A DNA stretch of 64,000 nt from Lepeophtheirus salmonis (GCF_016086655.4 NC_052135.2:15590363-15654362), one strand, 5' to 3'; numbered from the stretch's first letter, positions 35,966 through 47,590 are shown. Notes: generated by a model from the sequence alone, not told the origin. Numbers and translations are program-made.

Positions 35966-37480
35966 AATCATATAAAACCGAATTGGAAAAAAACAATTTG
36001 TCTTGGACTGATTTTAAAACACGAAAAGTCATATTAATGAATTTATATGTCTGGTTCCCTATTTCGTTCTTATTTAGTTTAACATAAGTATCACCAATTT
36101 CTACTATTGGAAATATAAAAAAAGTTTTAAGCCTTTAAATATATATACCTATTTATTAAAATTAAATTATTTCCAACATTTCTTTGGCTTAAATGATGAA
36201 AGATAATTTTTTTTTCTTGTTCAACTAGAATAAATGAAATTTTCTTATAAAAAATATTTATCATTATTAGATAATGAAATGCATAAATTATTGCATATAA
36301 TACTATGCTAGAAACAAATATTATGAATGATCAAAGAGTTTAAGAGGCTTCACATCCATTAGTTATTTATATATATATGTATATCAGGACGACTCTAATT
36401 CTGTACTTGAAAAATATATTTATTTATTTTCTTTCTTTCAACCTCTCAATTGGTTCTACTTTTGACTGAAATTTTGTGTTTTTATTACTAAGAACAAACG
36501 ACACGTGGAATAAATTAAATTGTACCTCTACTGAAGAAAGAATAAAACATCAAAGTATAACTTGTGTTTTAGATAAAGTACTTTCTATTACAATATATAT
36601 TAAATAATCTAATTGATCATGTTAAAAAGGATTGAATAATTAAACTTCATCAACTATTAAATCAGTAGGGGTATTGACATAAATTTTATTTATGGTTACA
36701 TACACGTTAGTTTTGTTACTTTAAGTTATCAGAAAAATTGGAACCATCCACTTTTTGACTAATTTTTCAATATATGGCAAAATATTAAGAAGGAAGGGTA
36801 CCATTAAGTATTAATTAAAGTTAAAAATATTTTGCTACGGAAAGTTTGAATGCAAACAAATGGAAGCATGAGACATGTAAAAGTAATAAGAAAAAGATTT
36901 TTAAGGACCACCCTAATGTATATCGTATAAAAAATGAATGCCGATTGGCTTCAAGCAATACTCATTTATATACATAATCTTATTTTATGATGTTTGTTCT
37001 TGAAAAAATTAAAAATGTCTTTTTTCTTATAATTATATTAGTAGAAGCTAGTAAATATGTTTACATTATTGAGAATGTTATTTTTACTTGTCCGTAATTC
37101 ATCGAACAATCAATAATAAACATTTGATTTATTTATTCTTAAAAACATAAATAATAATAGAAATATCATCATTTTTTTTTTTTTGATACAACATCTATAT
37201 GATAGTTTTTAACCACCCATAAATACATTATGTTATTACTTATAAGGCAATGATTGATTACCCTCATTTATTCTAAATGTTTACTTACCTACTATATACA
37301 TAGTTATATGAAAAAAGGCCAATACGACTATTCATCATTTTTTTTTATTAAAACCATAACATATGAGTACTTTGAAGGATTACTATGCAATTTCAATTAA
37401 TAAATAAATATATCGGCAAACCTTTCATTACCATATATTTCTCAATATCTAACTGTGCAGCTTTTATAAAATAATTAATT
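35966..37480. other. AT-rich stretch, nothing recognised
   Basis: No coding region or repeat boundary that I can support. Confidence 0.5.
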
Positions 37481-37481
37481 A

Positions 37482-37674
37482 ACTGAATTGACAAATTAAA
37501 TTCGGTGAAGCGTAAAAAAGTTGTATACGACATACGGGAAAATGACATAAAACGATTAAATGACGTCATTTGTGCTGTGATAAAAAGTGACATTTTACGT
37601 GGAAAAAATATACCACTCGATCATGTTTCTCCTCAAACTCAACGGGCGTTTCAAGACTTTTGTTTTAAGCTTTA
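37482..37674 (+). other. Protein-like open frame without ATG, unknown
   Basis: Sixty-odd codons lie between two stops, with no ATG near the start: KLNSVKRKKVVYDIRENDIK, then RLNDVICAVIKSDILRG, and PLDHVSPQTQRAFQDFCFKL before TAG. The composition (mixed charged, hydrophobic and polar residues, few Phe/Ile/Asn runs) is much more protein-like than the AT-driven frames around it. It could be a terminal exon or a fragment of a transposon protein. No family recognised and no clear splice acceptor. Confidence 0.22.
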
Positions 37675-37699
37675 GGCTATACGCAAGTAAATAGCAGAG

Positions 37700-39400
37700 C
37701 TCGAATTGAATAAGTTCTCATTTATTCGGCTGAATCCAGTCTTAGGACAGGTCCTTAGGATTGTTATAAATATATATATTTTTTTTCAAATAAAAAATAC
37801 TTGATTACCGTTATCAAGGATGAAAATTTATAAGTTTTTAAAACTGATATGTAGGGCTGAATGTTTCAGACCGAGATTGCACCAGAAAGGACTTTTTTCT
37901 TCATTCTTAAATAAGGACCGACACAAAATTGTAAAGAAAGCGACAAAACACATTCTTAGTTTAAGAAAATCTCTGTGGCCATATAATTAGAAAAATTTTG
38001 GGTACGTGAAAACATTTTCTACGCAAGGTGTCGCATTTGAAAACAGGTTACGTTAAATTATTATTTTCTCTTTTGACGTATGCAATTTTTTCTTCAAGTC
38101 ACAGAATTCCCTTTTTTAACTAACGGAGGTTACGTAATTAGGTACAGAAAAATTACGACACCCTCAGCACTTCTAGTAGACAATAAGTATTCTTGTAGCT
38201 AATTTAACTTGTAAAAACTTTATTATGTTGTAATTTTTTCTCACTTGTATTATGACTTTATTTGGGCAATGACCTAGTATTGTATTTACACACTTCATTT
38301 TCTATTAAACGCCCATCCCGGCTTTCTGTATCAATGGAACTATTCTTGGAAATTAAATAGGCTTCTTTTAAGATCCGTTACCTCTTACTCCAAATAAATG
38401 TTGTTCTGTTACGTTCGGTTTGCGAAATTTGATCAAGTGATTGGGCACGCCAGCCATTGCTCCTTAATTCATCTGTTTCATTATATAAGCTACTTATTAG
38501 TTATAATAATACACAATGTTCAATAACTGATAGAAAGAACTGAAGCAAATTTGAAAAACCAACTCACTGAGAAGAGATTTAACCCTGTAATGTGGAATGT
38601 TATTAATTGAATGCATTAATTTTATATACATTTAATAGTCACAAAACAAACTAATGCTCATATCTATGAATTACTTATTCATTTGATTCTAATAATTATC
38701 ATATTTATGTGACTATAACTGTCATTAAATTACATTACGAGCTTAAAATTGTTCTGTTGTGGATGCTAGTTTTATTTTTGGTAATTGTCGTCCAATATTA
38801 TTGGGTTTAGGTAAGATAAATATTCCAATACAGAATATTTTTTATATCACAAATATTTCACATTCTTGATGTATCAATTAGACACTTAAATTTTTTTCAT
38901 AAAAATATAAATTTCCTCGAAAATCCTGGTCTCCCGAAAAACAGGAAGACAATATTAATATATAGATTGTATCGTAATGACAAAAGTTGGGAATTTGGTA
39001 TCGTCGTATATTTTTTATTCTGGATTTTATTCCTCTAAATAAGAAAATAATACTCAAACGTCCAAAAAAAAATGGTCTTTCATGCACGCGTTTTGTTTTG
39101 AAAATCTGTAAAATGTGAAAAACAGGAAATTTGGATGTTGTTTCTTGAAAATTATAGATATGAATAATATATTTCAACCATTTCATGCATTTATTTATTA
39201 AAAATAGGGTAAATTATTTGTGGTAACATTGACTTTGAGTATAATTATAAATTCAAAAAATAAGCACAAGTTTCCCACTCTGTGAAATGTCTGAAAGTGT
39301 CGTTGATGTTTTGTCTAATGATCAATTATCTACTTTTCGTATTAAAAAAATAATTATTTTAGTTATTCCAGATGAATAATTTTTTTAAATTAAAATTGTC
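37700..39400. other. Stretch without supported genes
   Basis: A minus-strand patch at about 38300-38480 has protein-like words (QSLDQISQTERNRTTFIWSK) next to a GTAACG that could be a donor site, but nothing else supports an exon. The minus frame at 38878-39186 looks like chance. Confidence 0.35.
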
Positions 39401-39417
39401 ACTGTTTCACATTCAAC

Positions 39418-40110
39418 ATGGCTCATATCGGCAAGCCGTTTCGTAGAACTTTACATCTCAAAGCATTGGTTGGCTGGAGATAAATCAAAAAAGTTGTGCC
39501 GTATAGTTGAGGTCATTGTAAATTTTGACTTCAAAATCTGGTACAAAATTAAAGTTGATTTAAATACTTTAACAGTTCCATCGCATACATTACATACCAT
39601 ACAATTAATTCAGAACAAAAAGGAAATAAAAAATACACTTTCAAAAAAAGTAAAAAGTATTGGCATGAAATTTGTGGAGAAAGATGTGTGGCATGCTCAC
39701 TCTGACCATGTTCTACTATATTTACTATTAAGCTCTTAGCAAGAAGATAGACAATTCAGGATATCAAAAATAAGAGATATAAGAGATGGAAGTGATTTGT
39801 GAGATTTCAGTGTACTGCCATACTGTTCACCTAACCTGAATGCTACTTCAATGATTAATATCCAGGATTGAAACAAAATCACTTGACCTTTTATCACAGT
39901 AGTCATTCCTTAAAGTCAACAGTTTATTTTAGTATCTTCACCGCTTTGACTTCTCAAAATACTATACCGCACACAAAGTTGTTAACGTGCAGTAGAAGAA
40001 GTAACCAACACTTTTGTTTCATCAGGTGTTCAATGAAAATATTCTTTTCATTCCCATATTCCTTTTTATGTCATCTAAATATGCTTTACATAGGTATTAA
40101 TTCATTGTCA
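39418..40110 (+). pseudogene. Uncharacterised repeat-associated protein, decayed
   Basis: The frame at 39470-39739 has FDFKIWYKIKVDLNTLTV and GMKFVEKDVWHAHSDHVLLY; it continues after a stop as EDRQFRISKIREIRDGSDL, then SPNLNATSMI, then YRTQSC and RAVEEVTNTFVSSGVQ. From memory this order (a W-x-I-K block, a WxAH(S/P)EN(V/I)L block, a KIxxIR block, LNxxATS, and a final HTQSVERxVxxVTEA block) defines a protein repeated in many invertebrate genomes without known function and probably transposon-encoded. About four stops or frameshifts inactivate it. The function is unknown. Confidence 0.42.
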
Positions 40111-40182
40111 TTTACTTGCCTGAAGATAAAGTTTTTTATTATGCCTTATTGTAAAAAAAAAATAGTAATGAATTAAATTATA

Positions 40183-40386
40183 AAATTAGCTCCTATGAAC
40201 TGTTAAGGGTGTTTTTTTTATTTTCAAGAGATAAGCCAGATACAGATATTGATCTTTTGGGGAGCGATCTAGGCGTAGTTGTTAAGGATATTTGTTATTT
40301 ATTAATAGTTGAAACGTTTTTGAACTTTTTTAGTTTTGATGATATTTCCGCAAGCTACTTGCTCCATTTTGAAGACGGATCTTGAA
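40183..40386 (+). other. Short stop-free frame, not recognised
   Basis: About 65 codons without ATG, including DKPDTDIDLLGSDLGVVVKD and a following YLLIVETFLNFFSFDDIS. It follows the pseudogene above but I cannot link the two. Codon composition is more protein-like than its surroundings. Confidence 0.18.
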
Positions 40387-40389
40387 AAT

Positions 40390-42110
40390 ATATTTGTGAA
40401 GAATCAACCCCTCTTGAATCAGAGAAACAGCTTATATAACTCACACTTTCCTTTCGTACAATTAATTTATTACATGTATTTTTAAAATGAGATCTTAAGA
40501 TGAGATTACCGCTTTTAATTCATTGTTTTTTTTCTATTAAGATATGCACATCTCCAATATTGTTCTCAGTTATTTCTACCAAATGACTACTGCATAATTA
40601 TCTTCTTTAACCCTGTTATCCCAAATTATTTCATCATTTCCCTCAGAATTAATCCCAGTTGCTGCCTCTGAACTTTTATTTTTGATCATTTAGATATGAT
40701 CATACAATTTTACATATCAGTTTATTAAGTGTGTTTCTCTGTCCTGTCTTGTAAAATTTTTGCGTATATAATATTTTGACCTGTATAAGTTATTCTCAGT
40801 TTCAAAACTTTCATGTAATAAAACAAGATATTTAATATTTTAAACTAGTCTTCATTATAAAAATTCTGTTTGTGACACCTTTAAGTCTCCACTCTTAGAA
40901 ACAACATTCGCTAGTAGGTACAAATATATTTTCAAATTCCTTGATGACACCTCCTGTATCATTGAGTGTAACATCCTAATGTGGAGAATTCTATCATAGA
41001 TCATTGAACTTCCATGTTTGTCTTTACATTGAGCCTTTAGACTTATAACAGCTCCTATAAGCCCCTTAAATTTATTCTCTTATGTTTTAATAAGGAATTC
41101 AAACTTCAAAATGTTTCAAAGCCATTCTAATAACTAATTTTCTCTTTAATTTCTAAAATAATAATCTTTTTATAGCCAGGGCATACAAAAATTCATAAAT
41201 TCATTTATTGCCCTGATTATCAAATTCCAAATATGATATTTTCATTGTCACAGTTAGTAGGTTTGTAAGAAAACTGGTTATCTTCAATAGACTTCAGGTA
41301 TATATTGAGCCAGTTTTGATGGACTTTACATGCCAAGTTATTCTTCATAGCTTTCAGATAGTTATATCCGACTGTATTTTAATATGAAAATAAAGTCATA
41401 TTTGCACTAATAGTTCTATCAATATTCTTACAAAAGTCCATAAAACTCGTATGATATCCTTGACATTAAAACGTATCACCCAGAGAAGGTCTTACAAGAA
41501 AAGCTTTCTTATTTATACCACTTTTCTTTCAATATTCGGTATTCAATTGTAAGCATACTTTTTGTGGTTTTTGCTCAGCATTTTTTCACTAGTATGAACA
41601 AAGATATAAATAAACTACATTTAAAAAGCTCAGCCTAATTTTGATAGTTATGTGCTAGTAGTGAGGATTGAATTGTTTATTGGGATACTATATTGGAAAG
41701 CACCCATTATTTATATATATATATAAAACTGAATAAATTTAATATCATGTATATCTAAGAAAAATGATCTTCCCCATGGCAAAATACTTAAGGATATGAA
41801 TAAAAAATATCTTAAATGTTTGAAAATACATTTATTTATTTTATTCCCAGTTCATTCTTATTCTAAAATCCCTCATAGAAATTCATCAATCCGGAATTAA
41901 TGTACAATAAAAATTTAGTAAATATTATTTAATATTTTTATTTAATATATATATATAGGCCCTAGTACATATATAAATCGATTATGGAAATAATTTCAGC
42001 TTCAAAATTGAAAAAAATATTACTTTTTAAATATTTTGCACGTCAGCATGAAAACAATATTAAACAAATTCTTGAAAAGGAGAAAATCTAAATTTATAAT
42101 AATATACTTC
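40390..42110. other. Stretch without supported genes
   Basis: G+C is slightly higher than average at about 40600-41500, and the minus strand gives broken protein-like words (for example YNYLKAMKNNLACKVHQNW near 41330). No family is recognised. TA-repeat tracts occur at about 41709-41724 and 41947-41958. Confidence 0.3.
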
Positions 42111-42117
42111 ATATATA

Positions 42118-42945
42118 CATTTGTCCTCAAAATTATTCAACCCCCTGTTAATATATGTGATTCTTCATTTTTGTGATGAAATTAATGTTTTTTTGTCAAG
42201 TTTGCTTATGAATTATATGTACCAACAAGTGAAAGAATGACTTCAATACACAAATCAAGAAACTGTTGATTTCATGGGTATTTTATTGATCGAAAACAAA
42301 AAAAATCATTTTCTAAAATTATATATTTATATTTAGAATAAATAACTCTTCTGATGACCAAATGTTAAACTAAATATGAAATAGCATCTTTCAAGAAGAT
42401 AATAAATAGTTTAAAAGTCGTCTCGTTGCAAGAACAGCATCTGCGCTTTGTGAATGACCAGAGTGAAAGAAAAATTTACAAGGCCATTTTAGAGCAGTAT
42501 GATGTCCCTGTGGCGACCTTCCAGAGCATAATTAACAAGCACAAGAGGTGCAACATTATTAAAAACCTCAGCGGGCGTTGTAAGAAGCGTAAAATGTCCC
42601 CAAAATTTGCCAGAAAATTATGCCAAAAGGTCCGATAGAACGCCTGCACAACAATTAAGACTCTAAACACTACTGTAAACACTAGACCAGGCAGGGACGA
42701 AGGTGTCATGGTCCACCATCGAGTGAGTCTTGCACAGAGGAAGTTTCCATGGACGTAGGCCACAGAAGACACCGCTGCTCAGGAAATAACATCTGAACGC
42801 TCGTCTGGCCTTTGCTGGCGGTTATCTGAAGCAAGATCCCAGTTTTCGGTCAACCGTCTTGTTTTTCTGATGAGTCGAAGTTAGAGCTATCGGGGGCATA
42901 TGGATTTTAAAAAGGGTATAAATAACATGCTGAGGACAAGCGTAT
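42118..42945 (+). mobile_element. Tc1-like element, 5' part
   Basis: Starts after TA (42116-42117) with CATTTGTCCTCAAAATTATT then CAACCCCC, a Tc1-type terminal repeat. Leader and transposase N-terminal half follow. Homology ends near 42945, shortly after the first catalytic motif, where repeat R3 begins. The 3' half and right end are missing. It is the only clear Tc1 (as opposed to mariner) copy in the window. Confidence 0.8.
42426..42930 (+). pseudogene. Tc1 transposase N-terminal fragment
   Basis: The bipartite DNA-binding domain is visible: EQYDVPVATFQSIINKHKR then NLSGRCKKRKMSPKFARKLC (42426-42638), followed after a frameshift by FHGRRPQKTPLLRK and HLNARLAFAGGYLKQDP (near 42740-42840). 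It then degrades around the position of the first DDE Asp (ESKLEL and GHMDF-like words near 42870-42905). Frame changes and stops make it non-functional. Confidence 0.82.
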
Positions 42946-42949
42946 ATAA

Positions 42950-43290
42950 GTATTTCAATATTTTATAAACACATTTGAGTCAATTATAAGTTCTATATAC
43001 AAATTTGTGGGTCGACTTAAGATACTCAAAATTTTTAGTTATAGTTTAAAACCTTTATTTGATTTAAGAGATCTATATTGCCTTTCAAATAAAATCCTTC
43101 AAATTATCACGAATTTGTGTCTACTTTAAATGCACTTTGTTGATAGAAATTGACGTAAATTCGTCAAACAATACAAATGTAATCCACACTTAATTTTAAA
43201 AGTAAAATTATTCATGTTTGTTTTTGTATTGACGGCCACATATATACCCCTACAATTTGAAGACAATAATCCAGCTACATAGAAACAAAA
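42950..43290 (+). repeat. Dispersed repeat family R3, copy 4
   Basis: The best reference copy, with direct similarity to 30715-31110 and inverse similarity to 35035-35290 and 6625-6930. It directly abuts the broken Tc1, so either it inserted there or the Tc1 was truncated at its edge. Confidence 0.6.
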
Positions 43291-43640
43291 AACTTTATCC
43301 TTCTTCAATCAGGGTACATTAAGATCGTCCTTTTTGGAGATATTATCGAATTTGAAAACATATAATTGTAGCACATGTTCGTCGTAATCTGAAATATCCC
43401 TGTTTGTCAAGATATACTTACATTTTAGATGCAAAATGAAAAATAAATAATCTAATAAATATTTTTTTTTTATAAAATACAATTTTTATGGAATATATGT
43501 ATTAAAATTAAATAACTTTCCATAAGAAGAAACCATTTGTCAAATATGCATTACATTTAAAGATACTATGATATTTTTTTGTAAATATCTCTTAAATTTT
43601 TGTGTATTAACATATAGGTATTAACTATCCATATATACTT

Positions 43641-43830
43641 AGGTTGGGGAAAAAGCAATTTCGTATTTCCTACCTCTTTTTTTTACAACTAAGTATTATG
43701 GTGATGCAGTTGCTCAAACATTATCAGAATCAGCAGAACTTAATTACGATACTGCATCTAGAGTAGAACAAAAACACAAAATTTTAACAAATTTTGAGAA
43801 TGTTTACCTGTGGCACAATTACAATTTCTA
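43641..43830 (+). mobile_element. Mariner-like terminal repeat fragment
   Basis: TTAGGTTGGGGAAAAAGCAA followed by TTTCGTATTTCCTACC has the typical start of several mariner terminal repeats (TTAGGTTG...). The downstream 150 bp encodes no recognisable transposase, and the LINE on the opposite strand begins soon after. It is probably a left-end remnant. Confidence 0.45.
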
Positions 43831-43834
43831 AACG

Positions 43835-44630
43835 TGTAAGATAATAAAGACTTTATTGTTCTTTAACATAGTACATACATATATTATAAAAGAGTACAGA
43901 AATGCATACATTACAAAACTATACATATAGACGGCAAAGAAAACGACCACACAAAGGGGTATATATGCTACTACAGTAGAAATCGATCTTAAGTCCTGCT
44001 TAATTTTATAGTTATCATCAATAATTTGTTTCATTTTTGTACATTTAATAAATTTAACAATACTAAAATCTTCATTCTCTTCTTCCATAGCATGGTATCT
44101 CTCATATGAGAGAGATGGGCATCTGTTAAGGTGGTCTGCGCTTTATGGTTCTTCCGTGCAAATATTGGACTTGTATTTCTTCATTTGCTCATTGGCCAAA
44201 AATGTCCCATGGCTGTGTAGGCTTAAACAAGTAAGTCCATGCTTTGACGCGAAAGTTTTGCACTCTTTTGTTTTGGTTTCTTCAACATGTGATGTGTATA
44301 TTTCCTTCTTTGATCTACCTATATCTGTTGTACCAAACTTCGAAGAAGAAGTCACCCACCACCGTCTTTATGTAGCTAGGAGACGCTCCAACGCACAAAC
44401 GATTTTGAGTTTCAGTACCACTCTTTGCAAGATGGTCTGCAAATTCGTTTTCCTGACATATCTGAATGGCCTGAGCACCAATCGAGATATATATTTATTT
44501 CACATTTTCCGATGCTTAATATTTCTTTGCACTTCTTAAATGTATTTCTTTTTGTAAAGGGATTTAGAATAGCAGCAATTGCTGATTGAGAATCCAATCG
44601 AATTATTATCTTGGTTAGGAAGAGCTACCA
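43835..44630 (-). pseudogene. LINE RNase H and C-terminal region
   Basis: RNase H is recognised from MDSQSAIAAILNPFTKRNTF (44412-44597; the DSQ(S/A)A motif with catalytic Asp) and DWCSGHSDMSGKRICRPSCK, matching the W(V/I)PGHxG(I/V)xGNExAD motif, with the terminal Asp lost. The following frame (44143-44355) and ADHLNRCPSLSYERYHAMEE match the Cys/His-bearing tail common to these LINEs. The 3' part is low complexity. Confidence 0.75.
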
Positions 44631-44639
44631 ACTTGTATC

Positions 44640-45482
44640 AGGGTAATCAATTTGACAACTATCGACCAAGATAAGATTGCCGGTGATATATCAACAATAA
44701 AGTCATCCCTGTAGCAATAGCAATACAATCAAAACATTGTTGTAATAGCTGTTGTTGGTGTTGATCGGAGGGTATGAGTCATGCCCAAGAGTGTTTTTCT
44801 CTGAAGGGCTATTAATTTCCTTATTCCACCTTTCTTTGTATCGAAAATGTGCCGCCCATACAAAACACTCATAGGGATGATTGGTCTGATCATGGCTTCG
44901 TAGAGAAAGAAAAATTTATCTGAGGTTAACCCCTACTTTTGCATTATGATTGCCTTAGCCATGTTCTATATATGGGAACACTTCCAAATTTTTCTTTAAG
45001 GTAATCTGTCTAAGTGAGTCCTTGATCAAACAACACATCAAAGTAATTCATTTGTATTGCTTGTTTCATAACTTTCCATCCGTATATAATTGTGGAAAGT
45101 ATTTACATCTTAATTTATATGGTTTTGAGAAGACTATAACACTTGATTTTGATGGATTAATGGTGAGACCGTTTGTTTTTGCCCCTTCCAGAGCTAAATA
45201 AATTACAACCTGCAACCTACAGACAAGGTTACTATGATGTTTATCGCGCATATTAATAGAAGGATATCATCTCCATAACCTACAGCTTAGACTACACCTT
45301 CTTGGAACTCGGTCAAGCGGGTATCCATAATTATATTCCCCACCATTGGATATAACCCCCCCCCTCGAGGGATGTTATGCGTTGGATTGACGTTGATTAT
45401 TTTCACTTTTTAATTCAGCCAGTACTGTTCCTGTGTTGAGAACCGAAGATTTGATGCCATCTGGCATTCCCAGCTTTATCAT
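44640..45482 (-). pseudogene. LINE reverse transcriptase, C-terminal part
   Basis: Blocks on the minus strand are IKLGMPDGIKSSVL, then VGNIIMDT-like words near 45330, then VGYGDDILLL near 45270, where the YADD box reads YGDD with both Asp kept. Next is RLQVVIYLALEGAKTNGLTI, then NPSKSSVIVFSKPYKL (45066-45251) and a degraded thumb region (for example GSVPIYRTW, then YHRQS). At least four frame changes are present. The family copies reverse-transcribe their own mRNA at the nicked target; this copy cannot. Confidence 0.78.
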
Positions 45483-45484
45483 TT

Positions 45485-45748
45485 TTGTGTTTGCTGAGTG
45501 AAATTGTATGTAATCAAACGCACCTGTGCAGTCAAAGCCTGGACTATTTTTTGTGGGAAAAAGTCAAGGATAAATGTTACACCAACAATCTAGAGACAAT
45601 TGACGATTTGAAACACGAAATTGGAGTCGCCATTGCAGCTATTGAAGCTCAAACAATCGAAAATGTATTGAAAAATTGGGTCGACAGAATGGGCTATTGT
45701 AAGGCCACCCATGGCGGCCTTATGAATGAAGTGGTGTTCCATCATTAA
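45485..45748 (+). pseudogene. DDE (Tc1/mariner superfamily) transposase C-terminus
   Basis: An open frame of 87 codons. From about residue 18, SLDYFLWEKVKDKCYTNNLE then TIDDLKHEIGVAIAAI match the C-terminal region following the last catalytic Asp (P-L-D-(Y/F)-F-L-W-G) in a Mos1/Tc-related lineage. VDRMGYCKATHGGLMNEVVF followed by HH-stop is the expected C-terminus. Upstream catalytic blocks are missing; the LINE begins a few bases away on the other strand. The frame is intact to its natural stop. Confidence 0.72.
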
Positions 45749-45753
45749 CCGGA

Positions 45754-45900
45754 CCCCCCCCCCTATATCCCCCCACAAAAAAAAATGTTGAGGCTTTCAA
45801 ATAATAAAAAAATGATTGAAAAATATCCATTCGTCTTTTTTTTATAGCGATATCAAAAGGAAAAAGTTTCGTGGGACAATCTTTATAAACCACCTAAACA
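45754..45900 (+). mobile_element. 3' tail of the DDE transposon
   Basis: Follows the transposase stop: C10, then a C-rich stretch, then about 100 bp of AT-rich sequence ending near AAAGTTTCGTGGGACAATCT, which looks like a transposon end (GGGACA...). The matching left end is not in the window. Confidence 0.35.
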
Positions 45901-46202
45901 GGTAATATCTTGCTACCCAGTCACAAATACTTAAGTAGATAATTACCAGCATTACCAGTTTCTTACAGTTTTCTAACTAAAGTCACAGTGGACAACATTT
46001 TGCTAAGCTGAAAGAATATCTTCTCATTCTTTTCTTATTTATCGTCCAGAGAGGGTAATTGAGGTCCTTGATATGACAACAAAATCATGACTAAGGCTAA
46101 AGACTGGTTGAACCCAACACTCAAATATCAATAGTGCTAATGCATATGGTGTGTGCTGTGAATACAAATTCGGAATCATTAACTCCTAATTGAAACAAAA
46201 AA

Positions 46203-46362
46203 ATGAATAGTGGAATCACCATAGCTCATGGCCAGCATGTTCGGGAGTTATTCTCTTCAACTTGATGTGTGTATGTTCGTGCCCCGGTGATTCCTTGAGA
46301 AAGATATATACTTTATGTATATGGATTTCACCAAAAGATTCCTAGGTTAGTTAGAGTAAATG
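46203..46362 (-). repeat. Dispersed repeat family R4, copy 1
   Basis: The inverse of 63581-63742. On the minus strand ACTAACCTAGGAATCTTTTG, then TCCATATACATAAAGTATAT, then TTTCTCAAGGAATCACCGGG, then CATACACACATCAAGTTGAA. Identity is about 75 percent over 160 bp. Where the other copy has G10, this one has only GGGG. Confidence 0.65.
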
Positions 46363-46369
46363 TAATACT

Positions 46370-47100
46370 ATAATGTTTACTTATACATAATCAGTGCATC
46401 TCCATCTAACCAATTAAAGGAACATTAAAATAAAAAAATGAATACTTACGCACTGCGCAGTAAAATTTAACATATGCCCTAGTAATTGCACGTGTATATG
46501 TGTTCAATTGAATGTATTATTGCAGTATCAGAAAAGGCCATCCGATACTGACGATTATTTATGATTTGGGGGATGAGGAACTACAAAACTCTAAATGTTG
46601 TTATTTTTCTTGTTAGAATATAAATACAATATTAAAATTCTAAATTTTTATATATATATATATTATATTAAAAGGATAATTTGTAAAAAAAAAAAAGGTT
46701 TTCTGTACTGAAGTTCAATAATGTGTACTTTATTTAATTAACGGTCTAGGCGAAATAACTTATTACTCTCTATAATCAATAGAATTAGAGCGACAAATAA
46801 ATTTTTAAAACATCGTTATTATTATTTTTTCTTTGGTTTTCAAAACTATTTTATTTGTGAAATTTTTTTTAAAATAACTCACATAAATAAGTTTTGCTTC
46901 ATATGTGATTAGAAATTGCAATTGTGCTACAGATAAAAGTCAAATAAATTTGCTAAAATGATGTATTTGTGTTCTAATTACCTAGCCCTAGTACCAAAAT
47001 TAGGTTCCACTGAATCTGATAAGGATTTCGAACTTTGGGAGCAAATGTATTTTTTGTTCATTATTGGTCACATCGGATCATACGATAAAGGGTTGTAAAG
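46370..47100. other. AT-rich stretch, nothing recognised
   Basis: Contains a TA-repeat tract near 46650-46664. No coding region. Confidence 0.5.
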
Positions 47101-47109
47101 GCGTGAAAC

Positions 47110-47590
47110 ATCTTTTTGACAGGGTCGATACTTTTTCGGTTGGTGTTGCACAACAGGGGTTCGAGTGATTTTTCCCCCTCAACTCTGTCGTATACTGTTA
47201 ACAACTTGACTGTTTGAAGCTGTCAAGCGAACTGAAGCAGCCAGCATTCGTGAATAGGAGACAAGACATAATCAAGACAACACTAGGCCGTACAAATCTT
47301 TGATGACGCACCAAAAGCTCTGGGAGCTTCTTATACGTCCACCATACAGTCTGCCCCTGGCAACGAGATACTACCTCCTGCTCCTGTCTATGGCAACAAG
47401 CTTGGGGGTACAAATTGGGCCTTAAAGAGGGCTGTGAAAATTGATAGTCCCAGTTTTTTAGAAATAGCGATAAGGGTTTTTACAAAAAGATCATTATTAA
47501 GTTGGATTCTCGTTGGCAACACTTTATCAAACAAAAAGGGGCATACATGGTTTAAATTGGATGAGTGTAACACTTCTTATAAGGCAATAA
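47110..47590 (+). pseudogene. Mariner transposase C-terminal half
   Basis: Reads across two or three frames: CCTTGVRVIFPP near 47145; LKLSSELKQPAFVNRRQDII near 47216; QDNTRPYKSLMTHQKLWELL near 47273, with the second catalytic Asp (QDN) intact; then RPPYSLPLATRYYLLL, where the family has PPYSPDLAPSDYHLF, so the third catalytic Asp is lost; then FYKKIIIKLDSRWQHFIKQK with GAYMV (near 47490-47555). This is the Hsmar1/cecropia-type layout. Four or more lesions are present. The 5' half and terminal repeats were not found. Confidence 0.85.

Larger units (their letters stand above)
43835..45482 (-). mobile_element. LINE with RNase H (I/R1-like), 5'-truncated
   Basis: On the minus strand the end of a reverse transcriptase, an RNase H domain, a C-terminal region and a 3' tail follow in order. 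The element begins abruptly at about 45482 inside the RT, as expected for 5' truncation during target-primed reverse transcription. An AATAAAG-type stretch lies near the 3' end. It is a different lineage from the LINEs at 18-21 kb and 26/60 kb. C9 (45356-45364) interrupts the RT frame. Confidence 0.8.

Noticed and set aside
35661..36032. Longest unexplained minus frame, 123 codons
   Set aside because: Overlaps repeat R5; the other copy lacks the frame; composition is AT-driven.
38340..38480. ERNRTTF words suggesting a paired-type homeodomain start next to a GTAACG donor
   Set aside because: Only about six residues agree, the following residues do not, and no further homeodomain sequence is present.
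44156..44539. Plus frame of 127 codons
   Set aside because: Opposite strand of the RNase H LINE, whose motifs are clear on the minus strand.
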